Counted from the first letter of the stretch, positions 42,991 through 52,511 are shown. The stretch: 64,000 nucleotides of DNA from Pusillimonas sp. T7-7 (GCF_000209655.1 NC_015458.1:3038001-3102000), one strand, 5' to 3'. Translations and numbers: made by a program. The notes: generated by a model from the sequence alone, not told the origin.

Positions 42991-43077
42991 TGGTGGTGGG
43001 AGTTGGATTCGAACCAACGTAGACGCAAGGTCAACAGATTTACAGTCTGCCCCCTTTAACCACTCGGGCATCCCACC
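42991..43077 (-). tRNA. tRNA-Tyr (GTA)
   Basis: 87 bases with a long variable arm, as expected for a class II tRNA. Acceptor stem GGTGGGA with TCCCACC and encoded CCA; anticodon loop CTGTAAA reads GTA. First tRNA of the string leading to tufB. Confidence 0.95.
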
Positions 43078-43190
43078 AAAAGCGAACTCCGAATTATGCA
43101 GGGTTTTTAAGTGTCTGTCAAATACCTATTGACGCAGCCGCTAAAGGGCAATCCCGAATATTTACTTACCGGCATTGCCAAGGAGATTGG

Positions 43191-44501
43191 TTAGAACCAA
43201 GTAAGGCCAACCGAGATGATAGTGCCGGTAACGAACAGCAAAATAAGACAATAGCCCATGATGTCCTTGGCCTTGAGCCCAGCGATGGCCAGTACTGGCA
43301 ACGCCCAGAACGGCTGCAACAGGTTGGTCCAGGAGTCACCCCAGGCTACCGCCATGGCTATGCGTGGCATGTCGGCGCCCAGAGCCTGAGCCGCGGCAAT
43401 GACGACAGGGCTTTGCACTGCCCATTGGCCGCCACCCGAGGGGACAAAGATATTGACGATGCCTGCACTCATGAAGGTCCAGAACGGCAGGCTTTCAGCG
43501 GTGGCGAATGAAGTCATCCAGTCCGACAGGCTGGTTGCCAAGCCTGAGTGCATGATGATGGCCATGATGCCCGCGTAGAAGGGAAATTGAATCACGATGC
43601 CTGCCGTACCCTTGATCGCTTCTTCCAGGCTGTTGAGCAGATTGCGTGCATTACCGTGCAGCAGGATGGCCAGGAACAGGAAAGTGAAGTTGATGATATT
43701 CAAGTTCAGGCCGCCACCACGTACTACGTAGTAGTCAAAAATATAGGCTAAACCGGCCACACCTATAAGCATGGCTAGAATCCGGCTGTTCTCCAAACGA
43801 GCGGCCGGCCGATTATCTTTTTCAACAGCGGCGTCGGTCTTGTTCAACTTGCTTTGGTCAACGTACACACTGTCTTTTTCGTCGGGCAGCATAAGGCGAT
43901 TGACCAAGGGCACAATCACGAACATGGCGACAACAATAGCAATATTGAAGAAAGAGAAGATAGTGTCGCTGGTTGGTATGAGGCCTATCTTGTCTGCCTG
44001 GAAGTGGCCTTCAGTCGCAATCGTCAGCGGTATAGACCCGGCCAGGCCGCCATGCCAGACGATAAAGCCAGAATATGCACTGGCTACCAGCAAGCGGTAG
44101 TCTACCTTTACCGTGCGTGCCAGCTCTTTGGCAAAAAGTGCGCTGACCACCAAGCCGAACCCCCAATTGATCCAGTTTGCGATCAATGCAACGACCGTTA
44201 CAAGAATAATGGCTCCGCCCGGGGTTTTGGTCAACTTTGCCAGGGTCGCCAGTATGCGCTTGACCAATGGGGTGCTTGCCATCATATAACCAGCCACCAG
44301 CACAAGCACCATTTGCATGGTGAAACTGAGCAAACCCCAAAAGCCATCGCCCCACATGCTGACGACTTCCATGGGCGTCTTGCTTTCGACCAGCACAGCA
44401 GCGACGCCCGCCAACAGTGTCAGCAAGACAACGAATATATAAGGGTCGGGCAGATAACGCTCTACCAGTTTTACTGACGAACGGCTTAGTGCTTTAAACA
44501 T
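43191..44501 (-). CDS. atoE: short-chain fatty acid transporter, AtoE family
   Basis: Inner-membrane carrier for short-chain fatty acids such as acetoacetate or butyrate. The product from MFKALSRSSVKLVERYLPDP is 436 residues, like E. coli AtoE (440). It shares MWGDGFW, INWGFGLVVSALFAKE, IVIQFPFYAGI, VPSGGGQWAVQSPVVIAAAQ and QPFWALPVLAIAGL. It is mostly hydrophobic with about ten or more membrane segments. An earlier in-frame start exists but adds a non-homologous stretch. It lies between parB and the tRNA string with no atoDAB partners nearby, so it seems to stand alone. Confidence 0.92.
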   Translation of the reverse strand: MFKALSRSSVKLVERYLPDPYIFVVLLTLLAGVAAVLVESKTPMEVVSMWGDGFWGLLSFTMQMVLVLVAGYMMASTPLVKRILATLAKLTKTPGGAIILVTVVALIANWINWGFGLVVSALFAKELARTVKVDYRLLVASAYSGFIVWHGGLAGSIPLTIATEGHFQADKIGLIPTSDTIFSFFNIAIVVAMFVIVPLVNRLMLPDEKDSVYVDQSKLNKTDAAVEKDNRPAARLENSRILAMLIGVAGLAYIFDYYVVRGGGLNLNIINFTFLFLAILLHGNARNLLNSLEEAIKGTAGIVIQFPFYAGIMAIIMHSGLATSLSDWMTSFATAESLPFWTFMSAGIVNIFVPSGGGQWAVQSPVVIAAAQALGADMPRIAMAVAWGDSWTNLLQPFWALPVLAIAGLKAKDIMGYCLILLFVTGTIISVGLTWF

Positions 44502-44570
44502 TTTTGAATTCTTGAACCAGTTAACTGGTATGGAAGTTATTGAGACGGATCGAATCCTAACATGCAGGAA

Positions 44571-44604
44571 CAAAAAGAAGGGTAAGCCCCATAAGGGTTT
44601 ACCC
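44571..44604 (-). terminator. terminator after parAB
   Basis: GGGTAAGCCC (44580-44589) pairs with GGGTTTACCC (44595-44604). On the minus strand it is followed by TTCTTTTTG, so it ends the mnmG-rsmG-parA-parB transcript ahead of atoE. Confidence 0.8.
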
Positions 44605-44682
44605 TTTATTTATCAGTAATCTATCGCTTGCTTGACCAAAAACAACTTAACTTCGGTTAAATACTATTCAATTAAACTCGTT

Positions 44683-45603
44683 TCAGGCGTCAATCAGCCC
44701 GGATAAGCCTTGGCGCTCAAGCAAAGCATTCAAGTGATCCCAGCCGTGGAAATCGATTTGCAGCTGCCCTTTGTTTTTTGCGCCAATTTTCAGGCTGACC
44801 CGGGTGCCCAGGTGATCGGAAAGCGCTTCTTCCAGCCGTTTGGCATCGCCGTTCTGCGCACTACCCCTACGCTTGGGCAGAATAGCTTTATCGTCTACAG
44901 CCTGAAGCGAACGGCTGACCAGCTTTTCGGTTTCACGTACCGACAGACGCTTGGCTATGACTTCGTTTGCCAGCAAGATCTGCGTTGCAGCATCGGTGGC
45001 CAGCAAGGCCCGGGCATGCCCCATGTCGATGTCACCGGCAAGCAACATGGTTTGAACCGGCGCAGCCAAGTTCAATAGGCGTAGCAGGTTGCTGGTAGCC
45101 GGCCGGGAACGTCCTATGGCTTGCGCGGCCTGGTCATGCGTCAAGCCAAATTCGTCAAGCAAACGGCGGACACCATGCGCCTCTTCCAGAGGGTTCAGGT
45201 CTTCGCGCTGTATGTTTTCAATCAAGGCCATGACGGCCGCGTTTTCATCGGCTACCTCTCGTACCAGGACGGGTACTTCAGTAAGCCCTGCAAGCTTGGC
45301 CGCGCGAAACCGACGTTCGCCAGCGATGATCTCGTACTTGCCCTTGTCTTTTCCATCCAGAGGACGCACCAGTATGGGCTGCATGATCCCCTGGGTGCGT
45401 ATGGAGTCGGCCAGCTCATTCAAGGCGCCTTCGTCCATTCTGGTGCGCGGCTGATACTTGCCGGCATACAACAGGCCAAGTTTAAGTGTGGACGGAAGCT
45501 TATTCTGTGGCTCGGGCTGGCCCAGACTGCTGATGGCCCCGGCATCTTCGCCCAGTAATGCGTCAAGACCTCGTCCCAAGCCTTTGGGTTTTCGAGTTGC
45601 CAT
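44683..45603 (-). CDS. parB: chromosome-partitioning protein ParB
   Basis: CTP-dependent DNA clamp that loads at parS and spreads over the origin region. The 306-residue product has the N-terminal GLGRGLDALLG, the CTP-binding motif AGERRFRAAKLAGL, and a helix-turn-helix (LTHDQAAQAIGRSRPATSNL) for parS. Its likely sites lie within 5 kb at 47590-47605, 49080-49095 and 49125-49140. It follows parA by 23 bases. Confidence 0.96.
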   Translation of the reverse strand: MATRKPKGLGRGLDALLGEDAGAISSLGQPEPQNKLPSTLKLGLLYAGKYQPRTRMDEGALNELADSIRTQGIMQPILVRPLDGKDKGKYEIIAGERRFRAAKLAGLTEVPVLVREVADENAAVMALIENIQREDLNPLEEAHGVRRLLDEFGLTHDQAAQAIGRSRPATSNLLRLLNLAAPVQTMLLAGDIDMGHARALLATDAATQILLANEVIAKRLSVRETEKLVSRSLQAVDDKAILPKRRGSAQNGDAKRLEEALSDHLGTRVSLKIGAKNKGQLQIDFHGWDHLNALLERQGLSGLIDA

Positions 45604-45626
45604 AATGTTTATCCTTTACTGATCCG

Positions 45627-46445
45627 TTAAACGGGAGGACGCGCCTGTTGACGCAGTGCTTCCCTTTTGACACGCTTGATGAGCTCGTCGCCAAACTCAA
45701 TATAAGCTTTTGCCCCTCGTGAGTTTTTATCGTAAACAATGCCGGGCAAACCATGACTGGGGGCTTCGGCCAGTCGCACGTTACGCGGGACAATGGTTTT
45801 GAACACCTTGTCGCCAAAATGGGTTTCTATCTGGGCAGAGACCTGTTGCTGCAGCGTGACACGGGTGTCGAACATAACCCGCAACAACCCTATAAGCTGC
45901 AGATTTGGGTTGAGATTACGGTGTACCCGCTTAATAGTGTTGACCAGGTCAGACAAGCCTTCCAATGCAAAGTATTCGCATTGCATTGGAATGATTACGC
46001 CGTGCGCCGAAGCCAAGCCATTAAGCGTCAGCAAAGACAAGGTGGGCGGGCAATCAATCAAGATGAAATCATAGTCGTCGGTAACCTTGCTAATGGCCTG
46101 TTTGAGCTGCTGCTCACGATCATCCATTTGAATCAGGTCGATTTCGGCACCCGACAGCTCGCGGTTTGCAGGCAATACATCGTAGCCCCCAGATTCAGAC
46201 CGCAGCGTGGCATCTGCAATGGCGATATCGCCTATTAGCACTTGATACAGATTTTTTTCTGCCTTGTTCTTGTCGACGCCGCTGCCCATTGTAGCGTTGC
46301 CCTGTGGATCAAGATCTATAAGCAGCACCCGCTTGCGCAATGCTGCCAACGCTGCCGCCAGATTGATGGCTGTCGTGGTTTTTCCTACGCCGCCCTTTTG
46401 GTTCGTAATGCAAAAGACAGTGGCTGTGGACATACTGTGGCTCAT
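45627..46445 (-). CDS. parA: chromosome-partitioning ATPase ParA (Soj)
   Basis: Walker-type ATPase that moves ParB-parS complexes along the nucleoid. The deviant Walker A reads KGGVGKTTTAIN, followed by LIDLDPQGNATMGSG and the switch DCPPTLSLL. The ATG at 46443-46445 is preferred because it overlaps the rsmG stop (ATGA), giving 272 residues. An ATG four codons later (46433) fits about as well; the longer open frame would reach into rsmG. Confidence 0.95.
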   Translation of the reverse strand: MSHSMSTATVFCITNQKGGVGKTTTAINLAAALAALRKRVLLIDLDPQGNATMGSGVDKNKAEKNLYQVLIGDIAIADATLRSESGGYDVLPANRELSGAEIDLIQMDDREQQLKQAISKVTDDYDFILIDCPPTLSLLTLNGLASAHGVIIPMQCEYFALEGLSDLVNTIKRVHRNLNPNLQLIGLLRVMFDTRVTLQQQVSAQIETHFGDKVFKTIVPRNVRLAEAPSHGLPGIVYDKNSRGAKAYIEFGDELIKRVKREALRQQARPPV

Positions 46446-47113
46446 AGACTTCCTTGACGAGTCATCCAGACCAGACAACGCTGGGCATTCAATTCAGGTA
46501 CTGGCAGCGTTTCTATGTGTGTGATACGCCACGGTGTATTTTGCCGCAAATCTTCGGCTTCTTCTTCTGGTTCACGCCCCTTCATGGCTACCAAATGGCC
46601 ATGAGCTGCAACATGGTGTCCTGCCAAGGAGGCAAAGTCTGTCAACGACGCAAAAGCCCGTGAAACCACGATATCGGCCTGGTAGGGCGGCATGCTTTCT
46701 ACACGTTTGTGATGGGCTTGCAAATTGCGAAGGCGCAACACACCCGACACTTGCCGCACAAACGCCATTTTCTTTTCTACTGCATCAATGCAATGAACTT
46801 GCCAATCTGGCTGCATGATTGCCAACACAACACCTGGCAAGCCTGCGCCGGAACCCACGTCGACGACAGTATTTTCCGTTACTGTGTTTTTATCCAGTAT
46901 TTTACTTATGGGCTTTACAATCGACAGACTGTCGATAAGATGCTGCACAAGCATTTGCTCTGGATCGCGTAGTGCCGTCAAATTATACGTTTTGTTCCAA
47001 CGTTGTAGTTGATCCAAATAGGCTAAAAGCGTGTCAGCTTTAAGGGTATCGATTTCCAGGCCCAGTTCCTGTCCAGCCTGTTGCAAACGCTGCCTAAATT
47101 GTTCTTTGACCAT
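46442..47113 (-). CDS. rsmG: 16S rRNA (guanine-527-N7)-methyltransferase
   Basis: Methylates G527 of 16S rRNA using S-adenosylmethionine; loss gives low-level streptomycin resistance in many bacteria. The 223-residue product has the SAM-binding stretch VVDVGSGAGLPGVVLAIMQP and the RsmG-type DPEQMLVQHLIDSLSI. Its start shares one base with the mnmG stop and its stop overlaps parA, so the four genes are tightly coupled. Confidence 0.95.
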   Translation of the reverse strand: MVKEQFRQRLQQAGQELGLEIDTLKADTLLAYLDQLQRWNKTYNLTALRDPEQMLVQHLIDSLSIVKPISKILDKNTVTENTVVDVGSGAGLPGVVLAIMQPDWQVHCIDAVEKKMAFVRQVSGVLRLRNLQAHHKRVESMPPYQADIVVSRAFASLTDFASLAGHHVAAHGHLVAMKGREPEEEAEDLRQNTPWRITHIETLPVPELNAQRCLVWMTRQGSL

Positions 47114-49029
47114 TATGCCGCTTTTTTCCTGTACTGTAATCGCTTAAGGTGAATAAGCAGTAAAGAAATCGCTGCTGGAGTAATGCCTGAAACCCGGCTA
47201 GCCTGCCCTACGGTTTCTGGCCGGCTCAATTTGAGGCGCTGCCTGACTTCAATTGAAAGACTGCTTATTGCGTCATAATCCAAATCCGGCGGTATGGCTT
47301 GTGATTCTTGCTCTAATTGTCTTTCTATCTCTTCCTGCTGTTTGGCAACATAGCCTGCATACTTGATTTGTATCTCTACTTGTTCTGCCGCAACAGCGTC
47401 TTCCAGTCCAGGCCCAGCAACAAGAGTGCCATCTTCCTTATGCAAAGCCATGAGTGCCTTATAGGTAACTTGTGGCCGTTTCAACAAATCAAGCAAAGAA
47501 TGTTCTTTCTCTAGTTGCTTGCCCAACAGAGCTTCCGCAGTGTGGTGCGCAAGCGTTTTAGGATTGATCCAGGTGGATTTCAGGCGTTCTGTTTCACGTG
47601 AAACATCTTCACGTTTTTTACTGAACGCCTCCCATCTTTGATCATCAACCAAGCCCAATGTTCGTCCCATCTCGGTCAGCCGCATATCTGCATTATCTTC
47701 ACGCAGACTAAGACGGTATTCGGCACGTGAGGTAAACATACGATAGGGCTCAGTAACACCTCGTGTAATCAAATCATCAACCAACACGCCCAGGTACGCT
47801 TCATTACGTTTGGGGAACCATCCTTCCAATCCTTGGGCTTGCCTGGCCGCATTCAGGCCTGCCAGCAAACCCTGAGCCGCAGCTTCTTCGTAGCCGGTGG
47901 TTCCATTGATTTGCCCTGCAAAAAACAAACCTTTAATCGCTCTGGTTTCCAGCGTTGAGGAAAGCTCACGTGGATCAAAGTAATCGTACTCAATTGCATA
48001 GCCCGGGCGCATGATAATTGCATTTTCCAAACCAGGCAATGTTCTAACCAGAGCCAACTGAATATCGAAAGGCAAGCTGGTAGATACGCCATTCGGATAA
48101 ATTTCTTGCGTTGTCAAACCTTCCGGCTCAAGAAAGATTTGGTGACTGGGTTTATCAGCAAAGCGATGAATCTTATCTTCAATAGATGGACAGTATCTAG
48201 GTCCTATACCTTCAATAGTGCCGCTATCGCTATACATTGGTGATCGATCCAAACCCGATCTGATGATATCGTGTGTTCTTTCATTGGTGTGGGTAATCCA
48301 GCAAGGCAGTTGCTCTGGATGCATAGACGCCGAGCCAAGATATGAAAAAACAGGAATGGGGTCGCGGTCACCGGCCTGAACCTCAGTTTTACTGAAGTCT
48401 ATGCTGCGTGCATCAATCCTAGGCGGTGTACCTGTTTTTAGACGACCCTGTGGTAGCTTCAACTCTTTTAAGCGTTGACCCAAGGTAATGGCAGGGGGAT
48501 CACCTGCACGGCCGGCGGAATAATGATCAAGGCCCACATGGATCAAACCGTTCAAAAAGGTTCCCGCGGTCAGCACAACAGTGCGTCCTCTGAACTTCAA
48601 ACCTATTTGGGTAACGGCGCCTGCGACTCTGTCACCTTCCAGCAATAGATCATCTACAGACTGCTGAAATATTGTCAGATTAGGCTGATTCTGTAGAGTA
48701 GTTCGGATTGCCATCCTGTATAGCGAACGATCGGCCTGTGCGCGAGTTGCACGCACAGCAGGTCCTTTGGAGCTATTCAATATCCGAAACTGAATACCCG
48801 CCTTATCAGTAGCGTATGCCATAGCGCCACCCAGCGCATCAACTTCTTTAACCAGATGTCCTTTGCCTATTCCGCCTATAGAGGGGTTACATGACATCTG
48901 CCCCAACGTTTCCATATTATGGGTTAACAAAAGGGTGGACGCACCGGTTCGCGCCGCGGCGAGTGCAGCTTCCGTGCCGGCATGACCGCCGCCCACGACA
49001 ATTACATCGTATTCATCTGGATAGAACAT
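47113..49029 (-). CDS. mnmG: tRNA uridine-5-carboxymethylaminomethyl modification enzyme MnmG (GidA)
   Basis: FAD- and folate-dependent enzyme that with MnmE modifies U34 of several tRNAs. The 638-residue product starts [20 protein letters not shown] with the dinucleotide-binding GGGHAG, and has [15 protein letters not shown] and a second conserved [13 protein letters not shown]. It opens the mnmG-rsmG-parA-parB operon next to the origin, the usual place in proteobacteria. A perfect parS site lies inside it. mnmE, its partner, is about 4 kb away on the other side of the origin. Confidence 0.97.
   Translation of the reverse strand: MFYPDEYDVIVVGGGHAGTEAALAAARTGASTLLLTHNMETLGQMSCNPSIGGIGKGHLVKEVDALGGAMAYATDKAGIQFRILNSSKGPAVRATRAQADRSLYRMAIRTTLQNQPNLTIFQQSVDDLLLEGDRVAGAVTQIGLKFRGRTVVLTAGTFLNGLIHVGLDHYSAGRAGDPPAITLGQRLKELKLPQGRLKTGTPPRIDARSIDFSKTEVQAGDRDPIPVFSYLGSASMHPEQLPCWITHTNERTHDIIRSGLDRSPMYSDSGTIEGIGPRYCPSIEDKIHRFADKPSHQIFLEPEGLTTQEIYPNGVSTSLPFDIQLALVRTLPGLENAIIMRPGYAIEYDYFDPRELSSTLETRAIKGLFFAGQINGTTGYEEAAAQGLLAGLNAARQAQGLEGWFPKRNEAYLGVLVDDLITRGVTEPYRMFTSRAEYRLSLREDNADMRLTEMGRTLGLVDDQRWEAFSKKREDVSRETERLKSTWINPKTLAHHTAEALLGKQLEKEHSLLDLLKRPQVTYKALMALHKEDGTLVAGPGLEDAVAAEQVEIQIKYAGYVAKQQEEIERQLEQESQAIPPDLDYDAISSLSIEVRQRLKLSRPETVGQASRVSGITPAAISLLLIHLKRLQYRKKAA
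47590..47605. promoter_or_regulatory. parS site inside mnmG
   Basis: TGTTTCACGTGAAACA, a perfect 16-bp palindrome identical to the canonical chromosomal parS. It lies within the mnmG coding sequence, about 2.2 kb from the nearest parB-distal site. Confidence 0.92.
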
Positions 49030-49079
49030 TTTGAGCTCAAAGCTAGGCTTAACGCCTCATTATACTTCTCGTTCAATAT

Positions 49080-49095
49080 TGTTCCACGTGAAACA
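49080..49095. promoter_or_regulatory. parS-like site 2
   Basis: TGTTCCACGTGAAACA, one base off the perfect parS palindrome, about 50 bases upstream of the mnmG start, so ParB bound here could also affect that promoter. It is the reverse complement of site 3. Confidence 0.88.
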
Positions 49096-49124
49096 TGTAT
49101 ACATCTCTCACTAATCAACAAAGT

Positions 49125-49140
49125 TGTTTCACGTGGAACA
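49125..49140. promoter_or_regulatory. parS-like site 3
   Basis: TGTTTCACGTGGAACA, one base off perfect parS and the exact reverse complement of site 2, with 29 bases between the two. Confidence 0.88.
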
Positions 49141-49548
49141 ACCCACCCAAAGTAACAAAGAATCAATGCGCTGATTAGTGGACTCTGTGTCATACAGCTT
49201 CAACTTACCTGAATGTCGACTCACGAAATCTAATATCGGCTTTCACGCAATAATGGAGATTTGAGTCACTCTCACTTTCATCAATAAGTGCTGGGAACAA
49301 ACCTGTGGATAACAGCCTTAACAAGTTGTGCATAATTAATTATGGCAACTGGCTTATCAGAAAAGGTTGAAGAAAGTCTGCTGAATACGCTTCAATAGCC
49401 TGTGAACAAACTTGTGGATAAGCGCTAGAATAAGTGTTTGATAACTTTTTGGCCCTTGACGCCTGGCAAGTTCCAGTTGGACAGAATAATGGTATTGCAG
49501 GCAATGAGACTTTCAAAGAAGGTAGAACATGCCGCTCGCCCCAATGAA

Positions 49549-49577
49549 AAACGCCCAGGCTTTTGGCGAGGGCGTTT
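49549..49577 (-). terminator. terminator of the cold-shock gene
   Basis: AAACGCCC (49549-49556) pairs with GGGCGTTT (49570-49577), followed on the minus strand by TTTTTCATTGG. It lies 40 bases after the csp stop. Confidence 0.8.
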
Positions 49578-49617
49578 AATAATGTGCACGCCAGGCGCTG
49601 CACAAACTAAACAGGAA

Positions 49618-49824
49618 TTACAGAGGGCGTATCTCCGCTGCCTGAGGGCCCTTGGGGCCGTCTTTGACTTCAAACTCAACTTCCTGACCTTCATTCAGGC
49701 TGCGGTAGCCGCGACCTTCGATTGCCGAGAAATGTGCGAACACGTCAGTGCCGCCCGCGTCAGGAGTAATGAAACCGAAACCTTTGTCGGCATTAAACCA
49801 TTTAACTTTGCCCTTCTGAGCCAT
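49618..49824 (-). CDS. cold-shock domain protein (CspA family)
   Basis: Single-stranded RNA/DNA-binding chaperone. The start [19 protein letters not shown] gives 68 residues with RNP1 (KGFGFI) and RNP2 (VFAHFSAI) motifs, the usual length for CspA-type proteins. The open frame goes further upstream but that part is leader. A hairpin TAGGTTT/AAACCTA at about 49900-49920 and a long AT-rich stretch upstream are consistent with a structured leader as in cspA. It sits inside the origin region. Confidence 0.92.
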   Translation of the reverse strand: MAQKGKVKWFNADKGFGFITPDAGGTDVFAHFSAIEGRGYRSLNEGQEVEFEVKDGPKGPQAAEIRPL

Positions 49825-50107
49825 GTGTAGCGTCCTAAAAATAAACAAAAATGCAACTAACCAAGGACGCTGACTCGTACCTAGAACATCACGCCACAAT
49901 AGGTTTTTAATTTAAACCTAAAGTTTTACTGATTACTAACCGCGAAAAGGCGAAGCTTGATTTGACTGCAAGTGTGAGCATAACCACGCAATGTTTCTTT
50001 ATCAAATGATAGTTAACCCCAGTGTGGTATTTTTCCGTCATGCAACATTTCAGCCACAATATAGTCGTTAAAACAATAGCTCAAACAGTCTGTATCAAGT
50101 AAGCGCT
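49825..50107. other. divergent region, csp / aminotransferase
   Basis: AT-rich sequence with the csp leader, an inverted repeat TAGGTTT/AAACCTA near 49900-49920, and presumably promoters for both directions. No full DnaA box and no clear sigma-70 promoter were recognised. Confidence 0.5.
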
Positions 50108-50182
50108 ATGACCTCAAACGAAGCTTCAGAATTTCTTGAAAGCATTATCCAGATCACTCCCAATAAAGAATTAAGACTATGA
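50108..50182 (+). CDS. 24-residue leader ORF coupled to the aminotransferase
   Basis: A short ORF (MTSNEASEFLESIIQITPNK, then four more residues) starts with ATG at 50108. Its TGA stop overlaps the ATG of the following gene (ATGA). The aminotransferase has no good ribosome-binding site of its own, so coupling is possible. No known leader peptide is recognised and chance cannot be excluded. Confidence 0.35.
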   Translation: MTSNEASEFLESIIQITPNKELRL

Positions 50183-51348
50183 ATTTTGAATCAAAGCTGC
50201 CTAACGTTGGAACAACAATTTTTACCGTTATGAGTCAATTGGCTACTGACTATAAGGCCATCAACCTGGGACAAGGCTTTCCTGATTTTTCACCGGACGA
50301 TGCTCTACTGGATCTGGTCACGCAAGCGATGAAAGAGGGGCACAATCAGTATCCGCCCATGGCAGGGGTGCTTGCATTACGCCAGCAAATTTCGCTCAAG
50401 GTGCAGGCTTTGTACGGCCACCACTACAACATTGATACCGAAATCACGGTAACCAGCGGGGCCAGCGAAGCACTGATGGCCAGTATCTTGGCATTTGTGC
50501 GGCCTGGCGATGAAGTCATTGTTATAGAACCATTTTACGACTTGTACATACCCGTCATCGAGCTGGCGGGCGGCAAGCCGGTGATTGTTCCCATGACGGC
50601 TCCTACGCCGCAGGCGCCGACTTATCGAGTTGATTGGCAACGGGTGCGCGATGCCATCACACCTGAAACCCGTATGCTGATTTTGAACTTTCCACATAAT
50701 CCTACCTGCATTAACCTGACACCTGAAGACCTGGACAGCCTTGAACGTATTGTTCAGGAAACCGGTATCTTGTTGTTGTCTGATGAGGTCTATGAACATT
50801 TGGTATTTGATGGTCAACCCCATCAAAGTGTTGCCAGACGCCCCTTGTTGGCAGCGCATTCCATTGTTGTTTCGTCTTTTGGAAAAACCTATAGCGCTAC
50901 GGGTTGGAAGATTGGCTATTGTTGCGCGCCCCAGGCAATTTCAGCAGAAATTCGTAAAGTCCATCAGTTCAACGTATTTACAGTCACTTCGCCCATGCAA
51001 GTAGCCCTGGCTCACTACATGAAGAACGAAGTTGCCTATTCAAGTTTGCCCGCCTTCTATCAGCAAAAACGTGATCGCCTGATTAAAGGTCTGGCTGATA
51101 CCCGTTTTGTTCCAATGCATAGCGAAGGCACCTTTTTTTTAATGGCTGATTACAGTCAGATTTCAACCTTGCCCGAAGCCGAATTTGCACGATGGATAAC
51201 AGTTGAACATGGTGTAGGCGTCATTCCTGTTTCAGCTTTCTATCGCCAACCTGATGCTCCTGAATCCAACCATGGTTTGATCCGATTTTGCTTTGCCAAG
51301 CGAGATGGCACGCTGGACAAGGCAATTGAAAAGCTTGCTGGCATTTAA
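50179..51348 (+). CDS. class I/II pyridoxal-phosphate aminotransferase (methionine/kynurenine type)
   Basis: Transfers amino groups with PLP. The 389-residue product has the Schiff-base lysine in SSFGKTYSATGWK (Lys236), Asn174 in FPHNPT, and Asp202/Tyr205 in SDEVYEHLVF. The pattern QGFPDFSPDDALLD near the N-terminus places it with YbdL-type methionine and kynurenine aminotransferases. Substrate is not certain; kynurenine, glutamine and methionine are the candidates. It stands alone between the two DnaA-box clusters. Confidence 0.88.
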   Translation: MNFESKLPNVGTTIFTVMSQLATDYKAINLGQGFPDFSPDDALLDLVTQAMKEGHNQYPPMAGVLALRQQISLKVQALYGHHYNIDTEITVTSGASEALMASILAFVRPGDEVIVIEPFYDLYIPVIELAGGKPVIVPMTAPTPQAPTYRVDWQRVRDAITPETRMLILNFPHNPTCINLTPEDLDSLERIVQETGILLLSDEVYEHLVFDGQPHQSVARRPLLAAHSIVVSSFGKTYSATGWKIGYCCAPQAISAEIRKVHQFNVFTVTSPMQVALAHYMKNEVAYSSLPAFYQQKRDRLIKGLADTRFVPMHSEGTFFLMADYSQISTLPEAEFARWITVEHGVGVIPVSAFYRQPDAPESNHGLIRFCFAKRDGTLDKAIEKLAGI

Positions 51349-51853
51349 ATTTTGAGTCCCATGAAGTTCCGCTGCTTGCTATATGCATGATTCAAGTTTT
51401 GAACCGTCATTCCAGCCCTGGCTACTAAGCTGTTTTCTACGACAAAACGAAGTATACATGTCTGAAAAAATAGTTTTTTGAGTGTTGCTAGGCAGGAATG
51501 TTTGGTTGTTCATTATCTTTTCTTTATATAAAGATTAATGATTATGGGTGTCTGTGGATAACTGGCATAAGTCAAAAATCCTTTTAATTCTCAAGTGATT
51601 ACAGAGTTTTTTTGACGTGCGTAAGTTCTGTTTTCACGGGGGATGGATTCCGGATAACTTTTTCGCTTTGTTAAAAGTATAGAGTTATCCCTGTCTGATC
51701 CACAGGCTGTTCACAATTCATGTTCCCAGTAGTTATCCACAGACTGAAAATCAGTAATCTATAAAAATTAAATTGTAATAATATGTAAATGACTAGACCC
51801 GTTTAGTTGGATCGGCGTCCTACAATGGCCGAAACCACACGTACAGGTGGCTT
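51349..51853. other. probable oriC, right part with AT-rich tract
   Basis: A 505-base gene-free, AT-rich gap. Perfect DnaA boxes are at 51553-51561 (minus) and 51733-51741 (TTATCCACA, plus), with a one-mismatch box at 51696-51704 and weaker ones near 51685 and 51708. The perfect plus-strand box is followed by a tract of almost only A and T (about 51755-51790), the arrangement of a DNA-unwinding element next to DnaA box R1. This is the best candidate for the initiation site in the window. Confidence 0.65.
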
Positions 51854-52483
51854 ATGACGACCCGATACGATGTAACTGGCATGCAGGGCAGATTCGAGCC
51901 GTACTCCAATGATCTGGTGTTGGCCAACAAGCTGGGGGTGACGGATCCGGCCGATATCGACGAGGCCGAGCTGGTGCTTCTGCAAAAGCTGTACGAATCA
52001 GTACTGCAAGATCATCTACCGCAAAGCCGTATTCGCACTCATCATTTAAAGAACTGGCACAAGCGCTGGCTGGGAAATATATACGCTTGGGCGGGTCAGG
52101 TGCGTACGGTAAACATGAGCAAAGGGGGGTTTCCGTTTGCTCCGGCATCCCGGGTACCCAGATTATTCGCAGACTTTGATCGTACTTGTTTAGGTGTCTA
52201 TACGCCTTGCATGGGCTTTGATCACGTGCAATTGACGGAGGCCATTGCGGTGACTCATGTGGAGTTTATTTTGATGCATCCATTTCGCGAAGGTAACGGA
52301 AGAATCTCGCGCCTGCTGGCGGACGTCATGGCTGTACAGGCGGGGCATGGGCCATTGGACTACAGCAGTTGGGAACAGAATAAGCCCGACTACATTCTGG
52401 CCATACAACAAGGCTTGGATCGCAATTACGAACCCATGAAGTACTGGACGGAGCGGGCGCTGGAGCCTAGCCTGCTGGCGTGA
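51854..52483 (+). CDS. Fic-domain protein (AMP-transferase type)
   Basis: Fic proteins transfer AMP or related groups to target proteins. The 209-residue product has the complete motif HPFREGNGRISR with His142, and the flap GQVRTVNMSKGGFPFAPAS (about 81-99). An AGGTGG lies upstream of the start. No inhibitory (S/T)xxxE(G/N) motif is seen at either end of the protein, so it would be of the class regulated by a separate small antitoxin. A small ORF with a similar motif lies just downstream in the opposite direction. The target is unknown. Confidence 0.88.
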   Translation: MTTRYDVTGMQGRFEPYSNDLVLANKLGVTDPADIDEAELVLLQKLYESVLQDHLPQSRIRTHHLKNWHKRWLGNIYAWAGQVRTVNMSKGGFPFAPASRVPRLFADFDRTCLGVYTPCMGFDHVQLTEAIAVTHVEFILMHPFREGNGRISRLLADVMAVQAGHGPLDYSSWEQNKPDYILAIQQGLDRNYEPMKYWTERALEPSLLA

Positions 52484-52511
52484 AGCTTAAGGGAAGCTGT
52501 TGAGGGTTGTT

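Larger units (their letters stand above)
49030..49617. other. origin region, left part (mnmG / csp gap)
   Basis: A 588-base AT-rich gap. It holds two parS sites (49080-49140), three full DnaA boxes of the TGTGNATAA form (49304-49312, 49327-49335, 49413-49421), a one-mismatch box (49401-49409), all in one orientation, and the csp terminator at 49549-49577. No coding sequence is supported. It is probably one half of a two-part chromosomal origin. Confidence 0.7.
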
